DNA of 64,000 nucleotides. Origin: Blautia glucerasea. Its GTDB lineage: Bacteria > Bacillota > Clostridia > Lachnospirales > Lachnospiraceae. Shown in pieces: positions 37,538 through 46,861 of this stretch. The stretch's first letter is position 1. Each line of letters begins with the position of its first letter. The notes below the pieces were generated by a model that was not told the DNA's origin, ran no database searches, and saw nothing but the letters and a program-made list of their open reading frames with translations. Position numbers and translations under genes: made by a program. Location: contig NZ_JAAITU010000009.1 in the NCBI RefSeq assembly GCF_013304385.1, forward strand, positions 1 to 64,000. The letters are read 5' to 3'.

Positions 37538-38626
37538 TCAGGCCTGACTGTTGTCTTCCCCATTAAGTATGGTTACTTCCGCTGACTCCTGCAGCAGCAC
37601 AACTTCTTTTGCTGCCTCTTTTGCAGTTACATAAATATAATGGCCAGCCTGCCATTCCTCACAGTTTTCAAGAAATCTTCTAAGGCCTGAAACACCGTTT
37701 TCCTGTCTTCCTGCACGCACCACCAGCACTGCTGCCTGCCAGAAGCTTTCCATGTCCTGTATGTTTTCCTGAAATACCCGATTCAGGGCAAAATCATAAA
37801 ATCCAAGCTGACAGGTAATTCCCTGCCTGAGTAATGCATCTGTTACAGACAATGCCACCGATGCCTGACGATCCAGATATTCAGGATCTGGAAAAGAACC
37901 TTCATATCCGGTTTCCAGAAATACCAGCACAGAACGTGTTACCGGATACCCTGGCTCCCGTACCACCAGATCATTCAATCTTGCACTTAACTTCCAGTGG
38001 ATCTGTTTCATACTGTCTCCTGCCTCATATTCCCTTACCTGGAAAGTTTCTCCTGCATCCTCGCCTCCATGCTCCTGGGAATACCGGAAGCTTTCCATAT
38101 TATAACTTTCGGAATGTGTGATCTCTTCCCTTGCATCATAGATTTCCGGCAATATAACGGTTGCTCCATACATTGACACAGGAATCTTACGTCTGAATAT
38201 TCTCAATGAATCCATGCATTCCAAAGTCTGTGCCTGAACAGTACATTCTCCACTGTATACTGTTTCAAAAGAAAACTGGATTTCTTCTGTCTTTTTTCCG
38301 GCAATTCCGAAAAGGATCTTTTCTTTTCCCTTTTCCCCTGTAAGCCGGTTTGCCCAGTACAGATCACAGCCAACACAAAAAAGCGGCAGTATGGAATGAT
38401 TCTCTATACAGATCTTTCCGCTGATCCTAGCTTTCTTTTCTCCGTTTTCCGGAAGCTGTATGTATCCGGCAAGATTCCGCCCAGCCAGCACTGTATAAAT
38501 TGCCAGGCAAAGCAGCAAAAAAAGCACTGCTGCCAATACACAGAACATTCCATAGGAGCCGGTATAAAGAAGCACAAGGATCCCAACCGCAAGCAGAATG
38601 CCTGCGGATATTCTGTTACGCTTCAT
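37538..38626 (-). CDS. DUF58 domain protein (vWA-like MoxR partner)
   Basis: A 362-residue protein with two N-terminal membrane helices (~8-50) and a DUF58 signature around residues ~200-225 (YEAGDSMKQIHWKLSARLNDLVVREP-type segment), followed by a vWA-like fold (SVLVFLETGYEG). DUF58 proteins work with MoxR AAA+ ATPases as chaperone-like pairs. Its ATG directly follows the moxR stop codon with no gap, so the pair is translationally coupled. Confidence 0.93.
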   Translation of the reverse strand: MKRNRISAGILLAVGILVLLYTGSYGMFCVLAAVLFLLLCLAIYTVLAGRNLAGYIQLPENGEKKARISGKICIENHSILPLFCVGCDLYWANRLTGEKGKEKILFGIAGKKTEEIQFSFETVYSGECTVQAQTLECMDSLRIFRRKIPVSMYGATVILPEIYDAREEITHSESYNMESFRYSQEHGGEDAGETFQVREYEAGDSMKQIHWKLSARLNDLVVREPGYPVTRSVLVFLETGYEGSFPDPEYLDRQASVALSVTDALLRQGITCQLGFYDFALNRVFQENIQDMESFWQAAVLVVRAGRQENGVSGLRRFLENCEEWQAGHYIYVTAKEAAKEVVLLQESAEVTILNGEDNSQA

Positions 38627-39559
38627 TTATTCCACCCTGGGTGCTTCTATATTTTTCAGGATCTGAGTAAGCACCCCCACAGCAGTCAGGTCGCTGATCC
38701 TTGCTTTCGGACTGAGCACGATCCTGTGTGCACACACATCTGTCCAGACTTCCTGTATATCCTCTGGGATCACATAATCCCTGCCGGATAAGTATGCTCT
38801 TGCTTTTGACATCCTGCTAAGAGCAAGGGCGCCTCTTGGGCTGACACCCAGCACGATCCCCTGATTTTTTCTTGTCTGGTCTGTTAATAAGGAAATATAT
38901 TCCAGGATAGGATCCGAAATATATACATTATCCGTCTCCTGCTGCATTTCCAGAATTTTATCAGTATCCAGAATTTTACGCACACTATCCAGAGGATTGG
39001 TTTTCTGCCTGTCACGAAGCAGTTCTACCTGGCTTTTCACATCCGGATACCCCATACTGAGCCTTACCATAAAACGGTCAAGCTGAGATTCCGGAAGCAT
39101 CTGCGTGCCTGCAGTTCCCAGCGGATTCTGGGTTGCGATCACCACAAAGGGTTTAGGCACTTCATAGGTCACGCCATCCACTGTCACATTGCCTTCTTCC
39201 ATAACCTCCAACAATGCTGACTGTGTCTTACTGGAAGTACGGTTTATCTCATCTGCCAGAAGCATATTGCACATCACTGCACCGGGATGATACTGGAACT
39301 GTCCGTTTTCCTTATTATACATGGTAAATCCGGTAACATCTGATGGAACTACATCCGGCGTAAACTGAATTCTTCTGAAATCCAGCCCCAAGATCTTGCT
39401 TAAACCCAACGCTGTGGTTGTTTTTCCCACCCCTGGCACATCTTCCAGAAGAATGTGGCCTCTGGCCAGAAATGCCATAAGGATTTTATCTGTAACTTCC
39501 TTTTTTCCGATAATAACACTGGCAAGTTCTTTTTGTACTTGTTCCATTATTTCTGCCAT
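38627..39559 (-). CDS. MoxR family AAA+ ATPase
   Basis: A 310-residue ATPase. Walker A is EDVPGVGKTTTA, Walker B LLADEINRTSSKTQSALLE, and the sensor region has VIATQNPLGTAGTQMLPESQLDRF. The start at 39559 is chosen because AAAGGGGAAG lies 3-4 nt upstream and the following MAEIMEQVQKE matches the family. MoxR proteins mature or activate partner protein complexes. It is the first gene of a packed operon running to 25513. Confidence 0.94.
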   Translation of the reverse strand: MAEIMEQVQKELASVIIGKKEVTDKILMAFLARGHILLEDVPGVGKTTTALGLSKILGLDFRRIQFTPDVVPSDVTGFTMYNKENGQFQYHPGAVMCNMLLADEINRTSSKTQSALLEVMEEGNVTVDGVTYEVPKPFVVIATQNPLGTAGTQMLPESQLDRFMVRLSMGYPDVKSQVELLRDRQKTNPLDSVRKILDTDKILEMQQETDNVYISDPILEYISLLTDQTRKNQGIVLGVSPRGALALSRMSKARAYLSGRDYVIPEDIQEVWTDVCAHRIVLSPKARISDLTAVGVLTQILKNIEAPRVE

Positions 39560-39600
39560 AACTTCCCCTTTCCTTAACTTCCTGCAATCAAGTCGAGTAG

Positions 39601-39755
39601 CCGCGAGACTTGGCGCGTGATTCTGGTCAGCGTAAGCTGACATATTCTTTACAGAATCACTGCGCATCCTCGCGGAGCGTTTTTTACTTTATTGGAACAT
39701 TACGGAGTAATTTCCCATAAAGTAAAAAAGCGTAATACCTTGTGTGGTATTACGC
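39601..39755. repeat. Compound nested hairpins upstream of moxR
   Basis: First a 75-bp cruciform-like element (39601-39675): CCGCGAG/CTCGCGG outside, then GCGC/GCGC, TGATTCTG/CAGAATCA, and an inner GTCAGC/GCTGAC hairpin. Next come TTTTTTACTTTAT (39680-39692) paired with ATAAAGTAAAAAA (39717-39729), and then GCGTAATACC/GGTATTACGC (39730-39755). The first is within ~45 bp of the moxR start and would lie in its leader RNA. No other copy is seen in the window. The rest of the 39560-40260 gap has no gene I can support. Confidence 0.7.
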
Positions 39756-40113
39756 CTGATTATCAAAACCTGCTTTTTGGACTGCCTAATACACTACGCA
39801 AGAAATATCCCTGTAAGTCTGTCTTCCAGGCAGCCTACAAGAATAACAATTTCCTTCCCCATTATCAATACGTGCACTATATAACTGGCAGCATCTTTGA
39901 GCAGTATCTCTGACTTAAAAACAGATTCCAAAATCTTTGTATCTTACAGCAACCTGTTTTCACACAGAAGCACGACTGTTCAGGACTCTCACCTGATCTT
40001 CTCTTAGCTGTCTTCCAAACAATCCCGTTGTAGAAGACAGGACTCAAAGCCGGTCATTGTTCTATATTCGTTTTGTAAGGAATTGTAACATATTTTTATA
40101 TTAAATGCAACAC

Positions 40114-40194
40114 ATGGCATGATGTTGGAGGCAAAAGCCTATGGCATGATGTTGGAGGCAAAAGCCTATGGCATGATGTTGGAGGCAAAAGCCC
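40114..40194. repeat. 27-bp direct repeat, three copies
   Basis: Three perfect head-to-tail 27-bp units (the last differs by one terminal base), with core GATGTTGGAGGCAAAAGCC. Each has a small hairpin AGGC-AAAA-GCCT and, on plus, a Shine-Dalgarno-like GGAGG nine bases before an ATG. They lie between the pullulanase 3' end and the moxR leader. Function is unknown. Confidence 0.85.
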
Positions 40195-40260
40195 AAAGCT
40201 ATGATAGCTACGGATTGTTTCGCACAACGCACTCCCCCAATCCTACCCTATATTCGCATA

Positions 40261-42186
40261 TCATGGTCTTTTTCCAAGGATCACTGCACTTACCGGCTCC
40301 ACAGTAACTACGTCTTTGCAGAATGCCTTGTCACAGATCCTGCCATCTTTTACAAGGATCTCCCAGTCACCTTCCGGAAGGGGTCTCTCAATCACCTTGT
40401 CAGATGCGTTATACGCAATGTACAGCTGTGTCCAGGCAGCGTGTTTCCCGGGAACCAGATTATCCACAGTAAAGCCTGCCGTCTGTGACTGGACCCACAG
40501 ATCCCGGATCCTTTCAAAAGCCTGTGCTGTTTTGTCACACAATCCGGGCATCTGTTTGCGAAGCCGGATCAGCCCCTGATAAAAACTTACCAGCTCTTCA
40601 TTTTCATAAGCCCTCTGCCAGTCCAAACGGTTCAGTTCTATGGGCAGGTTAAAGCTGTTTTCCTCCCCGTCCTTGGTCCTTGCAAATTCCTCCCCGGATA
40701 ACAGGAACAGATTACCCTGACAGGTCATATAAACAGCTGCTGCCAGTTTATTCACTCTGAGAAGTTTCTCTCTGGAAGCACCTTTCATTGTTGCCAGAAG
40801 CTTATCCCACAAAGTAAGATTGTCATGTGCAGAAATATAGCTTATGATCTGTGCAGGTGATTTGATCTGGCTGCCTGGAATGCGCCAGGCCTTTACGCTG
40901 TCAAGGATCTTCTCCTCTAATCCGCCCTTTCCATTTACAAAGCCAGGCACTTTTGCCTCAAACACATGACCCTTGACGGCATCTCTGGTATCGTCGCAAA
41001 ACATACCCACATTTTCATCCAGAAGGCCAATATTAGACTTTAATGCCTGAATACTGCTGCCTTCCATAGCAGTTTTGTCTGCAGCCCATGGCTCACCGTA
41101 AACCAGTTTTTCCCCTTTTCCGTAACGTACATCCAATTCCTTTCGGATCCTGTTCATAAGGTCTGTGTCCAGAAGCCCCATCAGGTCAAACCGAAAGCCG
41201 TCAATATGATATTCTTCTGCCCAGTAAAGCACGGACTGAAGGATATAATCCCCACACATTGGCCGCTCACTTGCTATATCATTGCCACAGGCAGAGCCAT
41301 TGGAGATCTCTCCATTTTCAAAAGAACGGTAATAATACCAGGGAACTGCTTTATTCAGATTTGTATCCAGAGAATACATATGGTTATACACCACATCCAT
41401 GATCACACGAAAACCATTTTTGTGCAAAGCCTGTATCATCTCTTTAAATTCACGGATACGCACTTCCCCATGGCAGGGATCTGTAGAGTAAGAACCTTCC
41501 GGAACATTATAATTCACAGGATCGTACCCCCAGTTAAAGCCATGATCATCCTTCTCATCCACAGAGCCATAATCGTATACCGGCATCAGCTGCACATAAG
41601 TTACACCCAGCTGCTTCATATAATCCATTCCTGTTGGATGGATCCCGTCATTATTTAAAGTGGTATGTTCTTTTGTAAATGCTGTATATTTTCCACAGTC
41701 TTTTTCAGGGAATCCACCGGATCTGTCCCAGGAAAACTCCTTTACATGGATCTCATATATAATATTTTCCTCGGCTTTTGCAGGAGCCTTATCTTCCTTC
41801 CATCCTTTTGGGTCTGCACTTCCAGGCAATAATGCCATACTTCTTTTGCCGTTCACACCGCAGGCTCTGGCATAAGGATCTCCAAGCCATACCTGCTCTC
41901 CATCCATCGAAAGCCTGAAATCATAATATACTCCGTTCAGATTCTCTTCTGTTTCCCATCTCCAGGTTCCTTTTTCGCCCTTTTCCATTGGAAAAGATCC
42001 ATATGCTTCTCCTGATTCTCCGTCATTGTACAGGTAAAGACATACTTCCTTTGCAAAGGGACTCCACAGCACAAAAGAAGTTTTCCCTTCTGTGCAGGTA
42101 CATCCCAGATCCTGCCCTGTATATGTATAGTTATCCTTGAAATCTTCTGTATTATAGATCCTTTTCCATTCGCTGATGCTTCTCAT
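40261..42186 (-). CDS. pulA: Type I pullulanase (GH13)
   Basis: A 641-residue alpha-1,6-debranching enzyme. An N-terminal CBM48-like domain (residues ~20-120) precedes a GH13 barrel with the type I pullulanase mark FNWGYDPVNYN. The catalytic regions are VIMDVVYNHMYS, GFRFDLMGLLD (nucleophile Asp), VYGEPWAA (acid Glu) and ISYISAHDNLTLWD. A signal peptide is absent, so it acts inside the cell on glycogen or imported malto-oligosaccharides. AAGGATTT precedes the ATG. It is a single-gene transcript, divergent from the two-component genes. Confidence 0.94.
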   Translation of the reverse strand: MRSISEWKRIYNTEDFKDNYTYTGQDLGCTCTEGKTSFVLWSPFAKEVCLYLYNDGESGEAYGSFPMEKGEKGTWRWETEENLNGVYYDFRLSMDGEQVWLGDPYARACGVNGKRSMALLPGSADPKGWKEDKAPAKAEENIIYEIHVKEFSWDRSGGFPEKDCGKYTAFTKEHTTLNNDGIHPTGMDYMKQLGVTYVQLMPVYDYGSVDEKDDHGFNWGYDPVNYNVPEGSYSTDPCHGEVRIREFKEMIQALHKNGFRVIMDVVYNHMYSLDTNLNKAVPWYYYRSFENGEISNGSACGNDIASERPMCGDYILQSVLYWAEEYHIDGFRFDLMGLLDTDLMNRIRKELDVRYGKGEKLVYGEPWAADKTAMEGSSIQALKSNIGLLDENVGMFCDDTRDAVKGHVFEAKVPGFVNGKGGLEEKILDSVKAWRIPGSQIKSPAQIISYISAHDNLTLWDKLLATMKGASREKLLRVNKLAAAVYMTCQGNLFLLSGEEFARTKDGEENSFNLPIELNRLDWQRAYENEELVSFYQGLIRLRKQMPGLCDKTAQAFERIRDLWVQSQTAGFTVDNLVPGKHAAWTQLYIAYNASDKVIERPLPEGDWEILVKDGRICDKAFCKDVVTVEPVSAVILGKRP

Positions 42187-42334
42187 AAATCCTTCATCCT
42201 TCCCGCCAAAAATATAATATCTTCATAGTTTTCATATTATATCCAACTCCCTCCCTCATTGCAACCAAAATCATCGTTTGCCATACTACCAATAATGTGC
42301 TACCCTGATACAAATGCGAAAAACTGTTTAAATC

Positions 42335-42361
42335 TCATAAATTTTATGAATTTCATAAATT
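42335..42361. promoter_or_regulatory. Palindrome and direct repeat before the response regulator gene
   Basis: The palindrome TCATAAATTTTATGA (42335-42349) is followed by a second TCATAAATT at 42353-42361, 18 bp from the first. It sits in the 243-bp divergent gap between the pullulanase and response-regulator genes and is a candidate operator, perhaps for autoregulation. This is inferred from symmetry only. Confidence 0.4.
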
Positions 42362-42429
42362 CTTAAGACTTTCCTTTCGCCTATCTTAAAAAGGAATTGT
42401 TACGATCTGACCATTGGAGGTAAAAGAAA

Positions 42430-43125
42430 TTGGCTAATATATTAGTATGTGATGATGACAAAGACATTGTAGAAGCGATCCACATTTATCTGCAGCAGGA
42501 AGGCCACCAGGTTCTGAAAGCCTATGACGGAGTTCAGGCTATGCAGGTTCTCCGCACCCAGGAGGTAGACCTTTTGATCATTGATGTGATGATGCCCAGG
42601 CTGGACGGGATCCGTGCCACACTAAAGATCCGTGAGGAAAATTCCCTTCCCATTATTATCCTGTCTGCCAAATCCGAAGATGCAGATAAGATCCTGGGGC
42701 TGAATGTAGGGGCAGATGATTATGTAACAAAGCCCTTTAATCCACTGGAGCTGGTGGCACGGGTCCGCTCCCAGCTGCGCCGGTATATGAAGCTTGGCTC
42801 TGTTTCCCAGGAAAAAAGCGGCCATATCTACGAGACCGGCGGCCTGATGGTAGATGATGACCGTAAAGAAGTTACAGTGGACGGAGAACCGGTACGGCTT
42901 ACCCCTATTGAATACAACATCCTGCTGTTATTGATCAAGCACCAGGGACGGGTATATTCCATTAACCAGATTTACGAAAATATATGGAACGAACAGGCCA
43001 TAGCAGCGGATAATACCGTAGCTGTACACATCCGCCATATCCGTGAAAAAATAGAGATCAATCCAAAAGAACCCCGTTATCTGAAGGTTGTATGGGGTCT
43101 TGGCTACAAAGTAGAAAAAATCTGA
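42430..43125 (+). CDS. OmpR/PhoB-type response regulator
   Basis: A 231-residue regulator with receiver domain and phospho-acceptor D52 (LLIIDVMMPRLDG), then a winged-helix output domain (~130-230; LTPIEYNILLLLIKHQGRVYS). The start is a TTG at 42430, supported by GGAGG nine bases upstream and the family-typical ANILVCDDDKD. It is followed by its kinase gene 23 bp downstream. The style is VanR/PhoP-like; the target genes are unknown. Confidence 0.93.
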   Translation: MANILVCDDDKDIVEAIHIYLQQEGHQVLKAYDGVQAMQVLRTQEVDLLIIDVMMPRLDGIRATLKIREENSLPIIILSAKSEDADKILGLNVGADDYVTKPFNPLELVARVRSQLRRYMKLGSVSQEKSGHIYETGGLMVDDDRKEVTVDGEPVRLTPIEYNILLLLIKHQGRVYSINQIYENIWNEQAIAADNTVAVHIRHIREKIEINPKEPRYLKVVWGLGYKVEKI

Positions 43126-43148
43126 TTTTTTTTCTGAAAGGAGTTCTT

Positions 43149-45758
43149 ATGAATCACAAATTTTACAGAAGCCGTCCCATGAAAGGTCTGGTCTGGATCC
43201 TGACCTGTGGTTTCCTGTGTGTATCCCTTGTATGTGGACTCTTTCTTTCTTACATGCTAAGCAAAGACCAGTCCCCTATACAGATGTCTGATACCTATCC
43301 AAAATCCAGCATGTTTGCAGACGATCTTAATACCGCTGCTGGAAAGATCGCCGCTGCTTACTCAAATACTTCCCGTTTTTCTTCTGTTGCAGATGATTCC
43401 TGCATGATCGACCTGGATGAAGTTTTAAATGACCAGCCTCTTTCCGGCAAAAACACTTCCGGCCTTGCCTATTCCTTTTCTGATCTGAAGAAATGGGTCA
43501 GTGACGACTGGTCTTATGATTCTGATCCGGGCCACACAATTGTGATCTGTGAAAAAGAAGACGGCACAAAAGAATATTTCCCGTTCTCTGATTTTCAGGA
43601 TCAGATAAAAAACGGCACTCTTAACTTCCGGTATAACCAGCAGTTCCTTCATGATGATGTGTGGACAGAGAAAGAAGCATATAACATGATCATGGATGAG
43701 CTGGAGTATGACTATGTTGAAAAAGAGTTTTCTGTCAATGCCCTGACCGGAATTTATGGCAGCGATAAAACTACTTTGAAATATGTAAGTGTTTCCAGCT
43801 GTACACAAACCCCTTTGGTGGAGGACTTTTCTCCGGAAGGAGGCACCAGTCTCCTGGATATCCTGAATCATGATCCAAATTGGAATGACCGTGTCCTGGA
43901 TGCACTGAATGCTCTGGAAAAAACATTATCTTTAGTATCCGCCTATATGGACAGCCAGAATGTGCTCCAGGAATATGAATCTGATTCCAACCTTACCTGG
44001 CTTTTAGTAGACAATGAGAATAAAAAGGCTTTTTCCAATCAGGAAATCTCCTACTCTTCGGCAGCATCTCTTCTGTCAAAGATGAAGCAAACACCGGTAT
44101 ATGTTCGTACCGGCTCTGACCGCTCCTTTGAAACTGCAGGAACTGCCATCAGTAATACAGGCCATGGCATCCTGTCTGTTTCTGCCTGGCTGCAGAATAT
44201 AGAAAATCACCTTAACCTTTCAGATTATACCTTTGCAATGGCAGTGGATACAGACTATCCTGCAGCAGATGTTTTTTCTGCCCATGCTGACACTTATCAG
44301 ATCTGCCAGAAATGGGCACGGCCTGCCCTGGCCGGTTTTGCTGCCGGTTTGATCCTTACACTGATTGGTTCCCTATGGCTTTGCTTCAATGCAGGCAGAA
44401 CTTCAAAAGACGGTAATATCCACCTTACATTTACTGACAGATGGTTCACTGAGATTTACTGGGCAGTGCTTTTCCTGATCTGGTTCCTGCCATTTGTTTA
44501 TGTAATAAACCATAGCACCTTGGTCACGCTTTATGAAAATGCACAAAACGGAAGAAAAGCACATGCTTTTGTACTTATATCCCTTTTGTTATATACCTTT
44601 GTCCTGATGCTTTCCTTTGTCCTTGGCATGATCCGCAGGATCCGTACCAAAACCTTCTGGAAAAACAGTCTGACCTGCAGGATTCTCTCTCTGATCCGGC
44701 TGTTCTTCCGTAAATCAAAAGATTTTTTTGCCCTGTATTTTACCAACACTGCCCTTAAAATAACCCTGACCCTGGGGCTGGCTGTTTTCCTGTTTTTCCA
44801 GTTTATTTTTTCCATACTTGCTGTAAATACTCCGCAGGTTTTCCTGCTTCTCCTGTTTGTTATGGATGCAGCCGCACTGGTATGGGTGCTGAAAAAAGCA
44901 GACGGCCAGGATCAGATCACCCTTGGGCTTAAAAAGATCACGGAAGGAGATCTGCAGTATAAAATACCGGTTGACCATCTGAAAGGCAATCAGAAACGTA
45001 CAGCAGAATATATCAATAATATTGGCAGCGGGCTGGATGCTGCTGTTGATAAAAGCCTTCGGGATGAACGGCTGAAAACAGAGCTGATCACCAATGTTTC
45101 CCATGACATCAAAACACCACTTACTTCCATTATCAATTACATTTCCCTGCTGAAACAGGAGAATTTTACAGATCCAAAGATCTGTGGCTATCTGGATATC
45201 CTTGATGAAAAGGCCCACCGCCTGAAAACACTGACAGAAGATGTGGTGGAAGCCTCCAAGATCAGTACCGGAAATGTTTCCCTGAATATCCAGCCTTTGA
45301 ATTTTACAGAGCTTGCCCAGCAGGTGTGCGGAGAATTTCAGGAGCAGTTCCAAAGCAGGCAGCTGACCATTGTTACCCTTTTCTCTGCCAAACAGCCCAC
45401 CATCCAGGCTGACGGTCAGAAAATGTGGCGAGTGCTTTCCAATCTTTTTACAAATATCTATAAGTACGCAATGGAAGGCACCCGGGTCTATATTTCCCTG
45501 GAAAATCAAGGGGCTGAGGTTGTTTTTACTGCTAAGAATATTTCCGCACAGGCTCTTAACTTCTCAGCTGACCAGCTGACAGAACGCTTTATACGCGGGG
45601 ATCTTTCCAGAAGCACAGAAGGCAGCGGTCTTGGCCTTTCCATTGCCAAAACCCTGACAGAACTGCAAAAAGGCAGCTTCCGCCTGTATCTTGACGGAGA
45701 TCTGTTTAAAGTAGTGATCACCTTCCCTGTGGAAAAGGAATTACATGAGGAAGCATAA
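43149..45758 (+). CDS. Sensor histidine kinase
   Basis: An 869-residue membrane kinase. The first helix is ~13-36, a large extracellular region follows (~37-390), then several membrane helices (~395-600), a linker, HisKA with H652 (NVSHDIKTPLTSI), and a C-terminal HATPase_c domain (NLFTNIYKYAMEGT, GSGLGLSIAKTL). The start at 43149 is set by AAAGGAG; the frame opens earlier without a ribosome site. It is the partner of the preceding response regulator. The stimulus is unknown. Confidence 0.92.
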   Translation: MNHKFYRSRPMKGLVWILTCGFLCVSLVCGLFLSYMLSKDQSPIQMSDTYPKSSMFADDLNTAAGKIAAAYSNTSRFSSVADDSCMIDLDEVLNDQPLSGKNTSGLAYSFSDLKKWVSDDWSYDSDPGHTIVICEKEDGTKEYFPFSDFQDQIKNGTLNFRYNQQFLHDDVWTEKEAYNMIMDELEYDYVEKEFSVNALTGIYGSDKTTLKYVSVSSCTQTPLVEDFSPEGGTSLLDILNHDPNWNDRVLDALNALEKTLSLVSAYMDSQNVLQEYESDSNLTWLLVDNENKKAFSNQEISYSSAASLLSKMKQTPVYVRTGSDRSFETAGTAISNTGHGILSVSAWLQNIENHLNLSDYTFAMAVDTDYPAADVFSAHADTYQICQKWARPALAGFAAGLILTLIGSLWLCFNAGRTSKDGNIHLTFTDRWFTEIYWAVLFLIWFLPFVYVINHSTLVTLYENAQNGRKAHAFVLISLLLYTFVLMLSFVLGMIRRIRTKTFWKNSLTCRILSLIRLFFRKSKDFFALYFTNTALKITLTLGLAVFLFFQFIFSILAVNTPQVFLLLLFVMDAAALVWVLKKADGQDQITLGLKKITEGDLQYKIPVDHLKGNQKRTAEYINNIGSGLDAAVDKSLRDERLKTELITNVSHDIKTPLTSIINYISLLKQENFTDPKICGYLDILDEKAHRLKTLTEDVVEASKISTGNVSLNIQPLNFTELAQQVCGEFQEQFQSRQLTIVTLFSAKQPTIQADGQKMWRVLSNLFTNIYKYAMEGTRVYISLENQGAEVVFTAKNISAQALNFSADQLTERFIRGDLSRSTEGSGLGLSIAKTLTELQKGSFRLYLDGDLFKVVITFPVEKELHEEA

Positions 45759-45766
45759 ATAAACAA

Positions 45767-45826
45767 GCAAAATAAAAAACCAGATGCAGATCCTTATTTA
45801 TGGTCTTCACCTGGTTTTTATTTTGC
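45767..45826. terminator. Bidirectional terminator
   Basis: GCAAAATAAAAAACCAG (45767-45783) and CTGGTTTTTATTTTGC (45811-45826) form a 16-bp stem with one bulge and a ~27-nt loop, with T-rich 3' ends on both strands. It lies between the kinase gene (+) and the ROK gene (-). Confidence 0.8.
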
Positions 45827-45839
45827 TTTTATTTTACTT

Positions 45840-46775
45840 TTATCTCCACTTTCCTTCAGCAGCAAGAAGAGCACCTACGATCACCGCTTCATCCATCAGT
45901 CTGCAAGGTTGGATCAAATAAGTTCCCTGATTTGCCACAAATGCATATTCCTTTGTAAACCTGCGGATCCGTGAAAACAGAACCTCTCCCATTTTAGCTA
46001 CGCCTCCGCCAATAAGGATCTTCTGGATTCCTCCAAGAGCCAGGACATTGGCCAATCCGATAGAAAAGCTGGAAGCGATCCGATCCAGTTCTTCCATACA
46101 GAAAGCATCTTCCGCCTTTACCCCATCTCCAAGATCCTGACAGGTGATCCGCTCTCCGGTCTTGTACAAAAAAGAACTTTCCGGTACATAGCCAGGCTGA
46201 TTCAGACGGGTCTCAATGCTTCTGCCGGAACAGATCAGCTCCAGACGGGTCATTGCCCCTGGTGTACTGCTCTGCCAGTCCGGGATCAGGCTGTTTCCCA
46301 GATAGCCTGCCCCAAAACCGATCCCATCATAATTTTTCCCGTCAATGTAAAGGCCGCCGCCGATGCCAGTTCCGATGTTGGTATAAAACATGGATTTTGA
46401 ACCGATCCCGGCACCGCAATAAAGCTCTGCAATCCCACCGGCTACGGTATCATTCACGATCACTGCCGGAAGATGAAATTCTTCTTCAAACCACTTTTTC
46501 AGCTGAAAATCCTTCCATCCCGGAACCTGAAGTGAACAAAGCACACGACCGGTTGAGGACTCCAGCGGTCCGCCAAATCCAACGCCGATCCTGGACACAT
46601 CCGGATGCTCATCAAGCAGCTCCCTGATATTTTCGGACAGCCAGTCAAGAATGTCCTCTGCGCCTCTTTTATACTGAAGCTTTACATTCCTGCTGACAAT
46701 AATATTTCCGTTCCCATAGCCAACCCCGATCTGCTGCTTGGTACCGCCGATTTCTACGCCAATATATTTATTCAT
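45840..46775 (-). CDS. ROK family protein, no zinc motif
   Basis: A 311-residue sugar kinase-like protein with N-terminal ATP motif GVEIGGTKQQIGV, VNDTVAGGIAEL and the ATP-binding GTGIGGGLYIDGK. The CxCGxxGC zinc motif usual in ROK kinases is missing; the region reads GAGYLGNSLIPDWQSSTPG. The start at 46775 has GGAG nine bases upstream, better than the ATG at 46790. It is the last gene of the epimerase-ROK-ROK group. It is probably a sugar kinase of unknown specificity or a non-catalytic regulator. Confidence 0.82.
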   Translation of the reverse strand: MNKYIGVEIGGTKQQIGVGYGNGNIIVSRNVKLQYKRGAEDILDWLSENIRELLDEHPDVSRIGVGFGGPLESSTGRVLCSLQVPGWKDFQLKKWFEEEFHLPAVIVNDTVAGGIAELYCGAGIGSKSMFYTNIGTGIGGGLYIDGKNYDGIGFGAGYLGNSLIPDWQSSTPGAMTRLELICSGRSIETRLNQPGYVPESSFLYKTGERITCQDLGDGVKAEDAFCMEELDRIASSFSIGLANVLALGGIQKILIGGGVAKMGEVLFSRIRRFTKEYAFVANQGTYLIQPCRLMDEAVIVGALLAAEGKWR

Positions 46776-46861
46776 GCCACTGGGCTCCATATTTCTTTTC
46801 CATATCTGAGATCATCTGCACACGCATTGCATGACGGCATTAATACTTTTTTACATTTATG

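Noticed and set aside
39692-39913. A 73-codon plus-strand frame after the moxR leader hairpins
   Set aside because: No ribosome site, starts within a hairpin, and no recognised motif. An old insertion-sequence remnant is possible but I could not support it.
40114-40194. Possible CRISPR array
   Set aside because: The three 27-bp units are directly adjacent with no spacers and no cas genes are present.
40119-40307. A 62-codon plus frame starting in the 27-bp repeats
   Set aside because: Its first part is only the repeat translation and the rest overlaps the 3' end of the pullulanase gene on the other strand; kept as a repeat, not a gene.
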